A DNA stretch of 64,000 bases from assembly GCA_012931725.1 (NCBI GenBank), contig CM022948.1, positions 13,433,399 to 13,497,398 on the forward strand, written 5' to 3'. A program made the position numbers and the translations under genes. Position 1 is the first letter of the stretch; each line of letters opens with the position of its first letter. Below, in pieces: positions 1 to 11,767 of the stretch. This stretch comes from Litsea cubeba (lineage: Eukaryota > Streptophyta > Magnoliopsida > Laurales > Lauraceae). Under the pieces are notes generated by a model that was not told the origin of the DNA, did not search any database, and was given only the letters and a program-made list of their open reading frames with translations.

Positions 1-1439
1 TTGAGATGGACTATTATCAACTTAGATTAGGATCGATACAGATCTTTCCAATAACTAGTCCCCTTCTCCTATTTATTTATTGAGATTGACTAATATCAAC
101 TTGGATTGATACCAATCCGTCTTTAAACATCTAGCTAGGCGTCATGTGCTCACCAAAAAGCAAAACAAGCGGTATTTAAGGAGAAAGCGAACATGTCTCA
201 CCCGATTAAACCACAATTACCGGATTATCCAAAGGTGCGCTTTGTTTTATATCATGACTAGCAACAAGGGTCCGTGTAAAGTAAGATATTACCTTTTTAA
301 TTTACGAGATGTCAAAATTAATTATAAACATATAAGAATATATTCATGCATATTTATAGAAAAACAGTCAACACATCTTCAATCACAAATACAAGTGGTC
401 AACTCATCAACAATAAACTATGACAAGCATAAAGCTAAAAATACATTCAACAACAACATAAAAATAATAATAACAGCAATAATTACTAAAGAATATATAG
501 AAAAGCAAATTTTGTTAATATATATAATATTAGTAATAAGAAATGCATTCAAGTTTTTGTTACCCATTGATAATTTCAAAGCCCAATAAAACAAAGCCAC
601 CCCATTTGAACTTGTTTGTGAACCAAGAGGTTTCTAATTTATGCAGATTTTTATTTCCTCATGAGAATGGAATTTTGTATTTTTGTAGAAAATTAAAGTC
701 CTCTCTATTAAGGAAAAATTATTCATTTTTTCTTCTATGCAAGGAAAATACATCACACCAAACAACATAATATTGTTAACAAAGAAAATCATAAAAATAT
801 GCAATCCTCTCGTTGCACAAATGCACCATTTTTTCATTTTCACATAGGCCAATGGTCATTTCAATCCCTCCACACAAATTTCTTCTCTACCCCTTTGAAG
901 TAGCACCAATACCATTTTAGAACTTAACAAACCTTTGTTTAGTTTTAGACTTTTAAAAAAATATATAAACATCTTAACTTTAAAAGCCATAAATTATGAG
1001 ACTTTAAAACCACAGGCTAGTGTTATTTGATCTAAGTAATAATTGGCCCACCTTGGATCAATGCATATATCTCTCTTAATTATGAGTCCATGTGGGCCCA
1101 CGGAAGTGTAATTTATGGTGGGCTAAACCTAGGGTTATATGTCTATATAATAAAATTCAACAAAAAAAAAAAACTCCAACTTTAAAACATTTTTATCACA
1201 AGCCCATCCACATCCACGAGGTGGCCGGTCTACTAGAAGGTCGGGTCTGATTTTCGTTCACATGTGACAATCTTTGAATAGAGTAGAACTCTATTTGGAA
1301 ACTAAAAGAAAATAATATTTTTAATGAAAGATTTATCAGTGTGAATTGTTGAAAGGTGGGCCTTAAATATTAAAATAAAAAGATGACAATCTTGAGAAGA
1401 TGGAAGATAGATGGTGTTGATAGAGAGAGAATAACTATA
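1..1439. other. AT-rich intergenic DNA, no gene seen
   Basis: The six frames contain only short, low-complexity AT-rich reading frames without recognisable domains. The one structured item is a Helitron-like terminus near 258-285, listed separately. Two similar lines near 5 and 80 (gactaatatcaacttgga-like) suggest an old short duplication at the left edge. Confidence 0.5.
258..285 (-). repeat. Helitron-like 3' terminus
   Basis: Read on the minus strand this ends CCTTGTTGCTAG followed by T, the CTRR-T arrangement of a Helitron 3' end. It matches the ends at 3699 and 5040 in this window. The hairpin expected just upstream is degenerate (GGGTCCGTG on the plus strand has no good partner). Only the terminus is supported, not a complete element. 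Confidence 0.35.
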
Positions 1440-2319
1440 GCAAAAATTAGGGCTGCACATGGGCGGTTCGGATCGGTTTAACACTAAAACCAATAACCAA
1501 ACCGAACCTGTCGGTTTTTTAATTAACCGATCCGATCCGACCGATGGAGAGGGCTTTAACCGAACCGAAAGGTTTGGTTCGGTTCGGTCGGTTAAACCGT
1601 TGTTTTTTATTTTATTTTATTTTAAATCAGAAATTCAAATTTTCAAAATGATGATACCTCGTCCTTTGTATTTATTCCAATGTTTAGTGCAAACATAAAA
1701 ATCCAACATTCCAGACTAGACTAAGCACATATAAAAAATAATTCTACTCCAAAAAGAGAGTTTGGACGAAACGCAAACGCACAAAAAAACCTCCGGAGGA
1801 TCAAATTTAGCACCCAGATTGCTGAGTTTGGCATGCGCTTCAGCATAGTCTGCAAAAATGCATCCTAATCTTCTGCATGTTTCTCAGCATAAACCTGCAA
1901 AAATGTTAATGTAGGTCACCAAAACAAAAGAAGACAGACTATGGCCTGGATTTCCCGAGTTGGTCTATGTGGTAACCAGGTAACTGGGGCCCTATTTAGA
2001 GCCTTCCAGATGATGGATGGGAAGACAGACTATAATGAGCAATTGGTGCCTAGCGTTTAAGAAACAAGGGCTGCATTGCAAAGACATTTTACCTTTCTTT
2101 GCAACATTGATTTAATTTGACTGAACTTTTCTTTATTTTTCCTATTTTCTTTCTCCAAAAGTGATTTTATCTGATAGTAAACTATATAGAGTAAAGGCCA
2201 ATAGCCATCATGGCATATGGACATTTTAAGTTCCTAGACCTGGTATAGTTTAAGTAGTCAATAACTGTGAACTGTGAAGGCATGAATGTGCTATACTAGT
2301 TCTCTAAAACTAACATTAC

Positions 2320-2588
2320 CGTGGGATGAGAAGGAAGAATAATCCCGCCAGGCTTGAGCCAACGATCCCTGGCTGTAATTACACTGGAGAGCATACTCTG
2401 GAGATGAAAAGAGAAGTTAACAATTGAAGAGAAACTGGCATTAGCAACAGGGTAGTGAACTAACAGAGGCACCAGTCACATGACACTAGCATCTCAAAGA
2501 GATTCTGAATACATATACAGGTCTCTCTCTATAATAACTACAGTCAGTTGACTAATCACCTCATATAGAAGCATGTAGCCCATCCATT
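2320..2588 (-). pseudogene. captured fragment of PRMT6-like protein arginine methyltransferase gene
   Basis: Two exon-like blocks on the minus strand have proper splice signals. Block one (2588-2560, 29 nt) lies between TTTCAG and GTGATT and reads EWMGYMLLYE. Block two (2397-2320, 78 nt) lies between CTCCAG and GTAATG and reads SMLSSVITARDRWLKPGG followed by IILPSHPT. Together they match the double-E loop region conserved in type I arginine methyltransferases, closest from memory to plant PRMT6, including the two Glu that bind the substrate arginine. The 162-nt intron between them (2398-2559) is kept, so capture was at DNA level rather than from mRNA. The fragment lacks the SAM-binding motifs and cannot encode a working enzyme. 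It lies inside the hAT element, antisense to the window. Confidence 0.8.
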
Positions 2589-3042
2589 CTGAAATTATGC
2601 ATAAAAATTCACCATTTGGAATTACAATACAATAACAGTTCATGTCAAGAAAAGTCACACACAAACGGAATTTGTATCAGAACCAGCCTCCTGAAATCAA
2701 TACCAGAGAACTGAATACAAACGAAAGGGGTATTGAACTGACATTCATCACCCAACTTATAAAAAAAAAATGCGAGATCATCCATTTTGCACTTTGGGCT
2801 ACAATCGCAATTCACGAGATAGGGTTTTGTTAGAAACCGACCTTTAGATAGATACTCGATTGTTTCTCTCTCAACCCAAAACAAAAACAAAGAAAGAAAA
2901 AAAATAGGGTTATTCTGCTGTTGCCAATATCATTTGATTTTAAATAAAAAAAAAGTTCCACCATGAGATTGAGATGTAAAGAAAAAGAAGATTTAAGATA
3001 GGACTGACTTACAAAGAGAGATTGTCTTCAACGAATCGTGAT

Positions 3043-3095
3043 TTGGGTGGATGGGAGGGTGAGGCAATTTTGGGTGGATGGGAGGGTGAGGCAAT
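3043..3095. repeat. 27-bp tandem duplication inside the hAT element
   Basis: The G-rich unit beginning TTGGGTGGATGGGAGGG occurs twice, at 3043 and 3070. It lies in the purine-rich part of the element, which on the minus strand looks like a 5' leader. Confidence 0.8.
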
Positions 3096-3488
3096 GCGAT
3101 TGCTGGCGAGGGGCTTTTGTATCGATGAGACTGGTCGAAGAAGGGAGAGAGAAAGTAGCCACTGGTTTCTTAAACAGAGAAATAGAGAAGAAGAAGCAGG
3201 ATCATCAGGTCGAGACGAAGAGAGGGTTTCTGTTTCGTCGGTGCCGGAGAAGATTGAATAGAGGCGACGATCGATGATGGTGAGAAGTGAGAACTGAGAA
3301 GGAAGAACTGAGGCGGTGTTGAGTTCCTGTGAGAATGGTAAAACAGTAACTATGAAATGAAAGCAGTCAAAAACTAAACCCTAAGGGTAAAATAATAAAA
3401 AAATAATACTTAAAGTTATTGAATGCCGCGGTCGATTCGGTGCGGTTTTGCGGTTATACCGGATTTTTTGTGCAGCCCTAGCAAAAAT

Positions 3489-5014
3489 AGAGATATTTTA
3501 GGAGATATTGATCGAGAGACTTTAGGAGATAGAGGATATGAATAAAGAGATTTTTTTTTTAGACAAAACTATGGCATGTGATGACATGACACCTTAAGGC
3601 ACTCTATGTTTTCTCCATATTTATTGGAAAGGAGAATTATTGGGTTGCTGACGTGGCGCCATCCAGGCCCACCTCCTCTATTGCTTTAATATATATAACT
3701 AGCAACAAAGGTCTCCGCCCAAAAAAAAAAAAAAAAACATTCAGATTTTGTGTAATATTTGAGAGTTTAAAAAGAAAAAAAAATGAGCAAAAAAAAAAAA
3801 AAACTATTATTATGAAAGAATTAAAATATTTTTCTAAAAAAACCTTAAATCAACTGCAAAATAGAAGTTATAGCTTGTAGACTAAAGTCAGATTAGATGC
3901 CAAGCCTTACTGCTGCTATCAATGCTAGCGCGGGCACTAATAAAGAACATACAAGTGTTAACATAAAAATTAGATTTTCTAAAAGAAAGTGTAACTTTTT
4001 TCAAAGTTGTAAAATGTGATTTCAGAAATAATGAGAAAAGAAAGACTAAAATTTTTCAGTAGAACTACAACATTAAATGTTTTGAATGATATGAAGAACG
4101 AAAAACCACCTATCATTTTTTATTTCTTATTCTAAAATTTATTTTTGTTAGAAAACTTCTAATTCTAAAGTTGAATCCGCCAAAATCCAAAGAAAACAAC
4201 TCATAGATCACATGTAACATTGCATATTACTCAACTTGAAAAACACATGGAAACACATAAATCATCTTGAATCGGATTTGAATACATTTAAACATAACCA
4301 AGCCAGAGTAATTACACTATTATATGGTTCACATGTTATAAATTATGCTTTAATCATATTAAGTATGATAATAATTTTTGAACTAATAACTTACATATAG
4401 GTGACTCAGACACAAATTGAATATCATATTGCAGATCATATATGATCCTTTACAATCCTATTTACATGTTTAGATAATTACTCTCTTTATTTAATAGTAA
4501 TTACATTATTCTTATAATCTTAGAAAATTACATTTTAGTCCCTACATGTTGATTGCTGATTAGAAACTCATGCTGTGGTATAAGAAGTATATCATTTGTT
4601 CTTAGTTTAATTTATTATTACTAAATATTAATTATCCAGGATAAATCTGGAAGCGGGTCCTCACAGACTACTCAAAATTCGAATTTTGTCTTTGGTGTAA
4701 CTTGAGTGAGTTGAGTTAGGTAGTGGGGCTACTCAAGTGCAACCATAAAAGTCTGTTAATCTATCTGGATGTAGACAGAACCCCAATAGACCCAACTCAA
4801 AATCTAAGTTCAATAAAATATATTCAAGAATTCCCAAACTCTTTTTAAAATTCAGAACTCAACCTAGTTCATTTTCTTCTGTTTTTTTCCCCGTGTTCTA
4901 TATCCTCCGAGTGTCCCACCATTAGACGACATTCAAATTTCGAATTTCAATTTTATGTGGCTCCTAAAAAAAAGGATGGGATAAGTCTCCTAAGGTTTTT
5001 CAGTCCAGTCCCTT
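3489..5014. other. AT-rich intergenic DNA with a Helitron-like end
   Basis: I see no gene here. Poly-A tracts occur at about 3721-3737 and 3790-3803. A Helitron-like terminus on the minus strand (TTTGTTGCTAG then T) ends at 3699-3702, preceded on the plus strand by ATATATAA and followed by a short CCGCCC block. The rest has no structure I could identify. Confidence 0.45.
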
Positions 5015-5285
5015 CTACTTTGATCAATTTATATATATACTAGCACCAAACGCCCGTGCTAAGTCCGGGCCAAGAGTAAAAATATATTAGAAATTTAAAA
5101 ATTATTTTAAAATATTATTAAGATAAAATGAGTCTAAAAGAAAGAAATTTATTATCTTTGAATATTAGAATCTTCTAACATGTGATGAAAATAAATATAA
5201 AATGAGAAGTAAACTTACATAACATAATGCCCTCTTGAATTTAAAGGCATTGACCATTACACAAGTATGAATGCGTGTCTATATA

Positions 5286-5650
5286 GGGGCAGCTCTCCTA
5301 AGCTAAAGCTTAGGTTAAGGTAAGCTCAAGTTTGTGATGGAGCCCACCTGGCGACCCAAATGGGAATGGTGATGTGGGGATTTCAAGGAATCACTGAGGC
5401 CCTTCTCTTTGCATGAAATTAGTCTCAACCATGGTTTCTACCATCTCCATCTAGCCCCAAAAGTTTAATGGTCAATAATCCATTCGGATCGGTACACAGT
5501 CGATCCAATGGTCCTGTAAATTCAGATCTGACCAAAAGTTAATGGACATGTACAATTTAGGGAGGTCGCATGTTTGGTCCATTTGAATGGACCAAGGGTG
5601 GGCCCCACAAGCTTAAGCTTACAGAATTAAATGGAGAGGTATGGTGCCCG
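5286..5650 (+). mobile_element. Mutator-like MITE, copy 1 (degraded)
   Basis: The left end, GGGCAGCTCTCCTAAGC at 5287, matches the terminal repeat of the copy at 6573-6962. The body is the reverse complement of that copy, sharing blocks such as TTGGTCCATTTGAATGGACC and the region around 5480-5520. The right end (TGCCC near 5649) is diverged, and I could not find a target duplication. Confidence 0.65.
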
Positions 5651-5776
5651 GGTTAAAAAAATATACTGAAATATGTGATTCTTTTTTGAGATATTATCGG
5701 AAAAAAACAAATTTTATAAAAATAAATAAGTAGTTTATATTTATTATATATATAACTTTAATAAAAAAAATAACTT

Positions 5777-6060
5777 GGTGGGGTCACATGATGTAACATC
5801 TAAGGGTGAGTCTCATATCCTAATTCCTTCAAGGTGTGTCCAATTGGACAGTGGGACCTTACTGATGTGTCATTTTGAGGATCCTTAGTGGGGTCACATG
5901 ATGTAACATCTAAAGATATGCCCATATCCATATATCTAAAGGTGTGTCCAATTGAATATTTGGTCAGTAGGCCTTGTTGATGTGGTGTTCCAAGGAGCAT
6001 TGGTGGGGTCACATGATGTCATATTTAAAAGTGAGTCTCTTATCCTAATTCATTAAGGTG
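5777..6060. repeat. Tandem repeat, about 110-115 bp, 2.5 copies
   Basis: GGGTCACATGATGT begins at 5781, 5891 and 6006, with intervening text such as AAGGTGTGTCCAATTG repeated in step. The units are diverged, and the last is truncated near 6060. It lies inside the segment bounded by the 25-bp direct repeats. Confidence 0.8.
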
Positions 6061-6572
6061 TCTGGTGTTTAACTTGAAAGAAATATCCTACGGTATTATC
6101 AACTTCTTGGTAGAAGTGGAGAAATGATAGGTGTGATAAGGATGACAGAAGTTGTTTAGAGAAATTGTATATGATAAAGATGTGAGTTTGTTATCTTTAT
6201 AAAAAGAATTTGAATGAAATGGAGAGATTTAGAGAGGTGATTTGGAAAAGATAATTGACTACTTTGATCAATTTATATATATATGGATTTATATCTGTGC
6301 TTAAACTGATTTTGAACTAAAATATTTAAATTTTATCAAATTGTAAAAGGTATATAGACTACAATTCTCAATCTACAGCCTACAAGGAATTCTCAATATT
6401 TAGGCCAAAATACGTGGACTAGAGAATAAAAGCACAGCCTATTTTAGGCTACAAATACAATGGCAAGTACAAGTCAGTTGGGTTATGTCTGACAGTAGTT
6501 ACCCCTTAAATTTTAAATATATATATAGGGATTTTTACGAAAGAAAAATATCATAAACCTGAATTAGATAAA

Positions 6573-6962
6573 GGGGAAGGCTCTCCTAAGCTTAAGCTTA
6601 GGATAAGATTTCGTAAGCTAACGCTTCTGGGGCCCATCCTTGGTCCATCCAAATGGACCAAACACACGACCCCCCTAAATTGCACATGCCCACCAACTTT
6701 TGATCAGATCCAAATTTACTAGACCGTTGGATTAACTGTGTACTGATCCGATGGACCGTTGGCCATTAAATTTTTGGTGCCCAAATGGAGATGATAGAAA
6801 CCACAGTTGAGACTGATTCTTTTACAGGAAGGAAGATCCCAAGCAGTCCTTAAAATTCCTCCCACCCTCATCCCCATGTGGGTCTTTAGGTGGGCCTCAC
6901 CACACAAATGAACTTACTTCAGCTTACCTTATTCTAAGCTTCAGCTTAGGAGAGCTGCCCGC
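6573..6962 (-). mobile_element. Mutator-like MITE, copy 2 (with 9-bp target duplication)
   Basis: The 390-bp element has terminal inverted repeats of about 35 bp (left GGCTCTCCTAAGCTTAAGC, right arm reading GCTCTCCTAAGCTGAAGC on the minus strand). It is flanked by the perfect 9-bp direct repeat TTAGATAAA at 6564-6572 and 6963-6971. A 9-bp duplication is typical of the Mutator superfamily. It has no coding capacity. It is in opposite orientation to copy 1, 0.9 kb away. Confidence 0.85.
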
Positions 6963-7029
6963 TTAGATAAATTGATTAAGAAAGAGATGAATATATCGAA
7001 TTAGGGTCCTGTACCGAATAGAAAGATAA

Positions 7030-7620
7030 ATTTGCCCATTAACAATATTGTTTTTGGCTTCTTCGAGAAAACTCATTTTGCGATGTTTTTTCGCTCTTCT
7101 CCTCCTCTAGTCTCCATTTCTTCCCTAATTCCAAACTCCTGCCCGCCATCTCTCTACTCCTTCTCCCTTTCCTTATCTCTCACCAGCATCTCCCTCTCGG
7201 TCTCTCTCCCCATCACCATCTCTTACCACCGTTACTAAGCAGTCGAGCCTCTTTCCCAACGCTAGAACCCTTTCATGCTCTCTATTATTGGGAGGAAGAT
7301 GTAGATGGTGCCGTTTTTTGGTGCTGGTATGCTTTCTCTTCTTCGATTCAAAATCACTGAAGCCTTTCTCGTTCTTTTTCTATTTTGATCTGTAATGAGT
7401 TAAAGCCGGAAATCGGTAAGCATTTATGGATCTACGACTCTCTGTTTTTATACAAGGATTTTGCTTCTGGTGTTGGACTTGTAACTATTTGTATGGAACT
7501 AGCTCTAAACCAGTTTCTTCAATTTTTTCCTTCAAGATCTGATTCTAGAATACCTTTTAGATTTTCGCATGCTAGGGTTTTAATTGATAAATCCCAAGTT
7601 TTCATTTTAGATTGAGCTAA
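7030..7620 (+). other. CT-rich gene-start-like segment, unrecognised
   Basis: 7080-7250 is a CT-rich stretch like a plant 5' leader. At about 7290 a short frame MVPFFGA runs into a GTATGC splice-donor-like site. The block from about 7290 to 7620 matches, in inverted orientation, 28975 down to about 28780 (shared: the run ending TCTTCTTCGATT then AAAATCACTGAAGC, and later GCATGCTAGGGTTTTAATTG). It is therefore one of two diverged copies of the same sequence, probably the first exon and intron of a duplicated gene. I do not recognise the product, and no continuous downstream gene is visible before the Copia insertion at 7963. Confidence 0.35.
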
Positions 7621-7962
7621 AATTCTTTCATTAACGTCAGTTCTAGTTTATTTTGAAAGATGAATGCAAATGGTTTCAACTATCTTAGTTGTTATAGGAG
7701 TTCTGGTCTGGCTATTTTCCTAATCTCGTATGCATAGAATCTCTCTAGGTTTCAGGATCCCCCAAAATTTTAGTTTCTAATTAATCTCTAGTTTCTAATT
7801 AATATCTAGTATCTTATGCAAATAAATATGGCCTAAGTAGGACCTGGTGGGATTTATTGACAATCACAGTTGATCCAGATCCTAGGTCAGTGGTGGTACG
7901 TAATTGGTATTCTCATATGCCCTCTATCAACCTTTAACCAAATATGGATTTGATGAATATCA

Positions 7963-8208
7963 TATGGAAGATCACGATAAAACAGAAATATCTGGTTGCA
8001 ATAGAACTTGAGATAATATCTCGACTGATGGCTCTTATCTTAATCTCATGTAAACAGCTTCTGCTGTGCCTTATCCTTTATAATAGTCTGTGTATCATTT
8101 AGCACTATATATATGAATGAGAACAAACACAAGACTACCGAAGAAGAAAAGATTAAGTCTTCTTTTGCAAAACTATTTACATAGAACTGTCTTTATGGTA
8201 TCAGAGCT
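7963..8208 (+). repeat. 5' LTR (7963-8195) and tRNA-Met primer-binding site (8196-8207)
   Basis: The 233-bp LTR carries a TATATATATG AT-rich promoter-like block near 8106 and ends CTTTA. The next bases are TGGTATCAGAGC, complementary to the 3' end of plant initiator tRNA-Met, where minus-strand DNA synthesis would start. Confidence 0.88.
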
Positions 8209-8318
8209 TCTCTTCCGCTGCAACATATAATTTCTTGCAACAGTTCTATGATTTCATCTGCCTGTCGTCTTATCCTTCTTGCATCCCCCCTCCACTTCTT
8301 ACACACTTTTTTTTTCTA

Positions 8319-10474
8319 ATGGCTCCCTCTGCCTCTGCTTCTTATAAATATCCTTACCCCTCCACTATTAATGTTGGCAACTTTGTCTCCATTAAGTTAA
8401 CTCACACAAACTTCTTGCTATGGAAAACCCAAATCATGGGCCCCATTGAAAGATAAGACATGGTTGGCTTTATTAATGATGCTTATCCTATTCCACAATC
8501 CCCACCGCCTGATGTTGCGGCTGGCAAGGAATCTGCTGACCACCAAGACTTTACTGCCTGGAGGTGTTCTGATAGATTGCTTCGTGGTTGGATTACTGGC
8601 ACACTATCTGAAGAAGTGTTAGGCCTTGTGGTTGGCTTGGACTCCTCTATAGAGGTGTGGCAAACTCTTGAAGAATCCTTTGCAAAAGAGTCCCAAGAAC
8701 GGGAATTTTATTTACCCCAACAATTACAGATGCATCGTAAAAGTACATATTCTCTTGCTGATTACGTCAGAACTTTTAAGGGATATTGTGATGATCTTTC
8801 TATTATTGGTAAACCTGTTGGTGATCGCCAAAAGGTTTTTTCTTTGTTACAAGGGTTGGGGCTGGGTTATGACTCTTTTGTTACTTCTATGCTCAAACCC
8901 CCTACCCCTTCCTACAAGGAAAATGTTCCCCTCCTTCAAGGCCATGAGACTATGCAGAATATGCATCATACAGATGGATTTGGTTCACCAAATCCAACCA
9001 TGAATTTTCTTAGTCATAAACAACCTGGCGGCAAGCGATCCAATTCACAAAAAGGAAAGCATGTGGATTTCACCTCCACTGGCCATGGCTTCCCACCAGC
9101 AGGGCACCCCTCCTATTCTCAAAACCGTGGCCAAGGTATCTTGGGCGAAAAATCACAAAATAAGATGGAGGACAAGCACTCTTCCAATCCTACGATTGCC
9201 AAACCAAACAATGGCACATTGTGTCAAATTTACAATAAGCCAAATCACTTGGCTATGCGTTGCTGGCATCGCTTCAATCAGACCTCCCAACCAGCTGATG
9301 CAACCCAAGCTCTGGCTACCCTTAATCTTGCTGATACTCAAGATGGCTCTTGTTTTCCCGACACTGGTGCGGCAGCACACATGATACCTGACCTTGGCAA
9401 GTTACAATCTCTAACTCCATATCAAGGTTTGGAAAATATTTTAGTTGGAAACGGTACTGTTTTGGATATTACACATGTTGGCTCCACTTGTGTAAAACAC
9501 GGTGACAATGACATCAAGTTAAACAATGTGCTGGTTATACCAGAAATTAAGAAAAACCTTCTCTCTGTCAGCCAACTTACATCTGAATATCCTTATCTTT
9601 TTGAGTTCTCATCCAGTGGATTTGTGGTTAAGCACAGGCACACATGACAATTGATTGTTGCGGGCACTAGAACTGGAGGTCTGTACTCCTTGGAACCAAG
9701 AGTCCACAATGCCTTCTTTTCCACACGGTGTCGCGTTGCAAGTGATGAGATTTGGCATCACAGGCTTGGGCATCCTCAACTCTACGTGGTAAATTTTCTT
9801 AAGAAAAATAATCCCATTGTCAGATGGAACAAATCTAATGACAGTGCTGCTATTTGCAATAGTTGTCAAATGGCTAAGGCGTGCCGTTTACCTTTCCTAA
9901 GTTCTGTTAGTTTTTCAAAAGTTCCTTTATCAATAATACATTGTGATATGTGGGGACCTGCTCCTGTTAGTTCTTGTAAAAAATTTCATTACTATGTTAT
10001 CTTTGTGGATGAATGCACTTGTTATACATGGTACTTTCCCTTAAAGAAGAAATCAGAATTTCTACAATGTTTATTGCGTTCTACAAATATGTCAAAATGC
10101 AGTTTGCCAGAAAAATACAAGTTTTTTAGTCCGATGGAGGGGGTGAGTTCAGTAGTACAAAGTTCAGTTCTTTTTTAGCTCATAAAGGCATTCTCCATCA
10201 AAAATCTTGTCCGCACACACCAAAATGGGTTGGCGGAGCGAAAACACAAAAATATTACAGAAGTGGGTCTTACATTATTATTTCATGGCGATGTTCCTCG
10301 CAGATCTTGGGTTGAAGTATTTTTTACAGCAGTTTAGTTGATCAATTGACAACCATCACGTGTGATTAATTGGGCCTGTCCTTATGAAAAGCTCATAGGT
10401 AAACTACCAGATTATGGATCATTGCACATTTTTGGGTGTAAATGCTTCCCTTACCTTCGTGACTATGCAACAAG
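8319..10474 (+). pseudogene. Copia gag-protease-integrase, broken
   Basis: One reading frame from ATG 8319 runs to about 10120, interrupted by TAA at 8454 and TGA at 9645. In order it holds a Copia gag domain (about 8319-9200); a zinc knuckle with its second Cys changed (CQIYNKPNHLAMRC); a protease core DTGA at 9361; the pre-integrase HHCC region (HHRLGH near 9757, CNSCQ near 9853); and the first integrase Asp in CDMWGP near 9946. The second Asp (SDGGGEF, near 10133) is in another frame after a shift near 10120. The frame then breaks up further before the nested insertion at 10475. It cannot yield a functional polyprotein. Confidence 0.9.
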
Positions 10475-11767
10475 TGTCACGACCCCGGACCGAGAATTTA
10501 GACCCAGGCCCGCGACGTGTGTATAGCACAGGTTCCCGCGGTGAGGATCCCAAAGACACGGGGGATTTAACTCACATGATCAAGTATGCGGAAGCGTGTA
10601 GCAAAACATGTTCAATCACAATATAAATATTTCAAATGAATTACATGAGTAAGACAAATATCAAGACTTACTATTAGAGAGAGGAGTGTAAACATGGCAT
10701 GCCCAACATGATTAAAGTTTCAAGGTTAGACAAAAATAAGTTAAGTCAAGTTACATCCCATAAGAGGCCAACAAAGGCCAATACATTCTAAGGTTCACAT
10801 AAAAATCCTTAACAAAATGAAGCGAGTCTCAAGATCCCGCCCGACGTCTAGATGACATCGTCGGGCTGCCGCTCTCGCGCTGGGGGCGGCTCAACAGCCT
10901 CCTCCGGGCACTCCTTCGCAAATTGAGGCAAAACCTTCTGCACCTGGACACCAAAATACAAGCATCAAACACAATGATTTGGCAGGTAATCAAATTAGGC
11001 ATAAGCATGGAACAAGATTGAAAATAGTTCAAGATCAAGATATAAATTTTGAAATTGCAAAACTAGCATGAGTACTTATAATATCATGAAAAGATAAATC
11101 CACAAAGAGATCATTCTTTCTCCATCATACGTAATGATAAGAGCAAGCACGCACATCAAGACACGACAAGTGAAACACGATCCCACGCCACACGAGGTAG
11201 ACGGTGAGGCCGGTCGCGGAACCAAAAACACGTACGATGTGTAATATAATACACGGCTAGTCTGCAGACAGTCCACACGTTTAAGGACCCCCGAACAGTG
11301 GATCAGACTGAAGGGGTAGTCCAAGCTCAGTGGTAATTACTTATCATGAATGCACGAAACATAATGAAATACTTATCAAACTTATTGAAAATCAAGGGGA
11401 AATCACTTGTCAAAACGAAACATAGCACGACTAGCAAAATACCATAAGATATATGCATAACGAAGCTCAAGAAGTGATCCCCTTTCATTCTAAAATAAAT
11501 CTTCAAACACACTTATACTTGAAGATTCAATACAAAAATACGATGATAGTTCTTGTATCAAAATTGAAGTCTATCAAGCATATACTAAGACCATTCATTG
11601 ACCCTTATGTAATGGAAACCCAAATGCTGGAAAAAAAAAATAGATTGGTTCCACCGAAGTTAAAAGACATTTTAGATTTCAAATGCACAAAGTCAAGTTA
11701 AAACTCCTTAGTATAGTCTAGTTTTCGTTTCTATAAAAATTCCCTCAAAAATTGGTTTAAAAATTCG

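Larger units (their letters stand above)
1448..3480. mobile_element. hAT-type non-autonomous DNA transposon with captured gene sequence
   Basis: The 2,033-bp element has perfect 12-bp terminal inverted repeats, TAGGGCTGCACA at the left and TGTGCAGCCCTA at the right. It is flanked by a perfect 8-bp target duplication, GCAAAAAT at 1440-1447 and 3481-3488; an 8-bp duplication is the hAT hallmark. Subterminal DNA is rich in CGGTT/AACCG repeats (1462-1600, 3425-3460). No transposase frame is visible, so it must rely on an enzyme made elsewhere. The interior carries a PRMT6-like gene fragment (2320-2588, minus), a CT-rich segment on the minus strand resembling a 5' leader (about 3020-3270), and a 27-bp direct repeat. 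It is a Pack-type hAT by structure. Confidence 0.9.
5040..6258 (-). mobile_element. Helitron-like insertion between 25-bp direct repeats
   Basis: The 25-bp sequence starting CTACTTTGATCAATTT occurs at 5015-5039 and again at 6259-6283, bracketing this segment. At the 5040 end, the minus strand reads a GCCCG...CGGGC stem-loop, then about 12 nt, then CTAG followed by T, as at a Helitron 3' end. The opposite end is less clear: a GA-T junction exists at about 6250. The 25-bp repeat is not a Helitron feature (Helitrons make no target duplication), so either it predates the insertion or the segment arose by another route. It contains a Mutator-like MITE and a tandem repeat. Confidence 0.4.

Noticed and set aside
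146..852. Open frames of 60-147 codons near the left edge
   Set aside because: Composition is Ile/Asn/Lys-rich, as expected from translating AT-rich DNA; no motif or splice context.
10829..11038. Minus-strand Arg/Ser-rich 69-codon frame
   Set aside because: A different minus-strand frame (KECPEEAVEPPPARERQ) looks more protein-like here, so this one is probably a shadow; neither is a supported gene.
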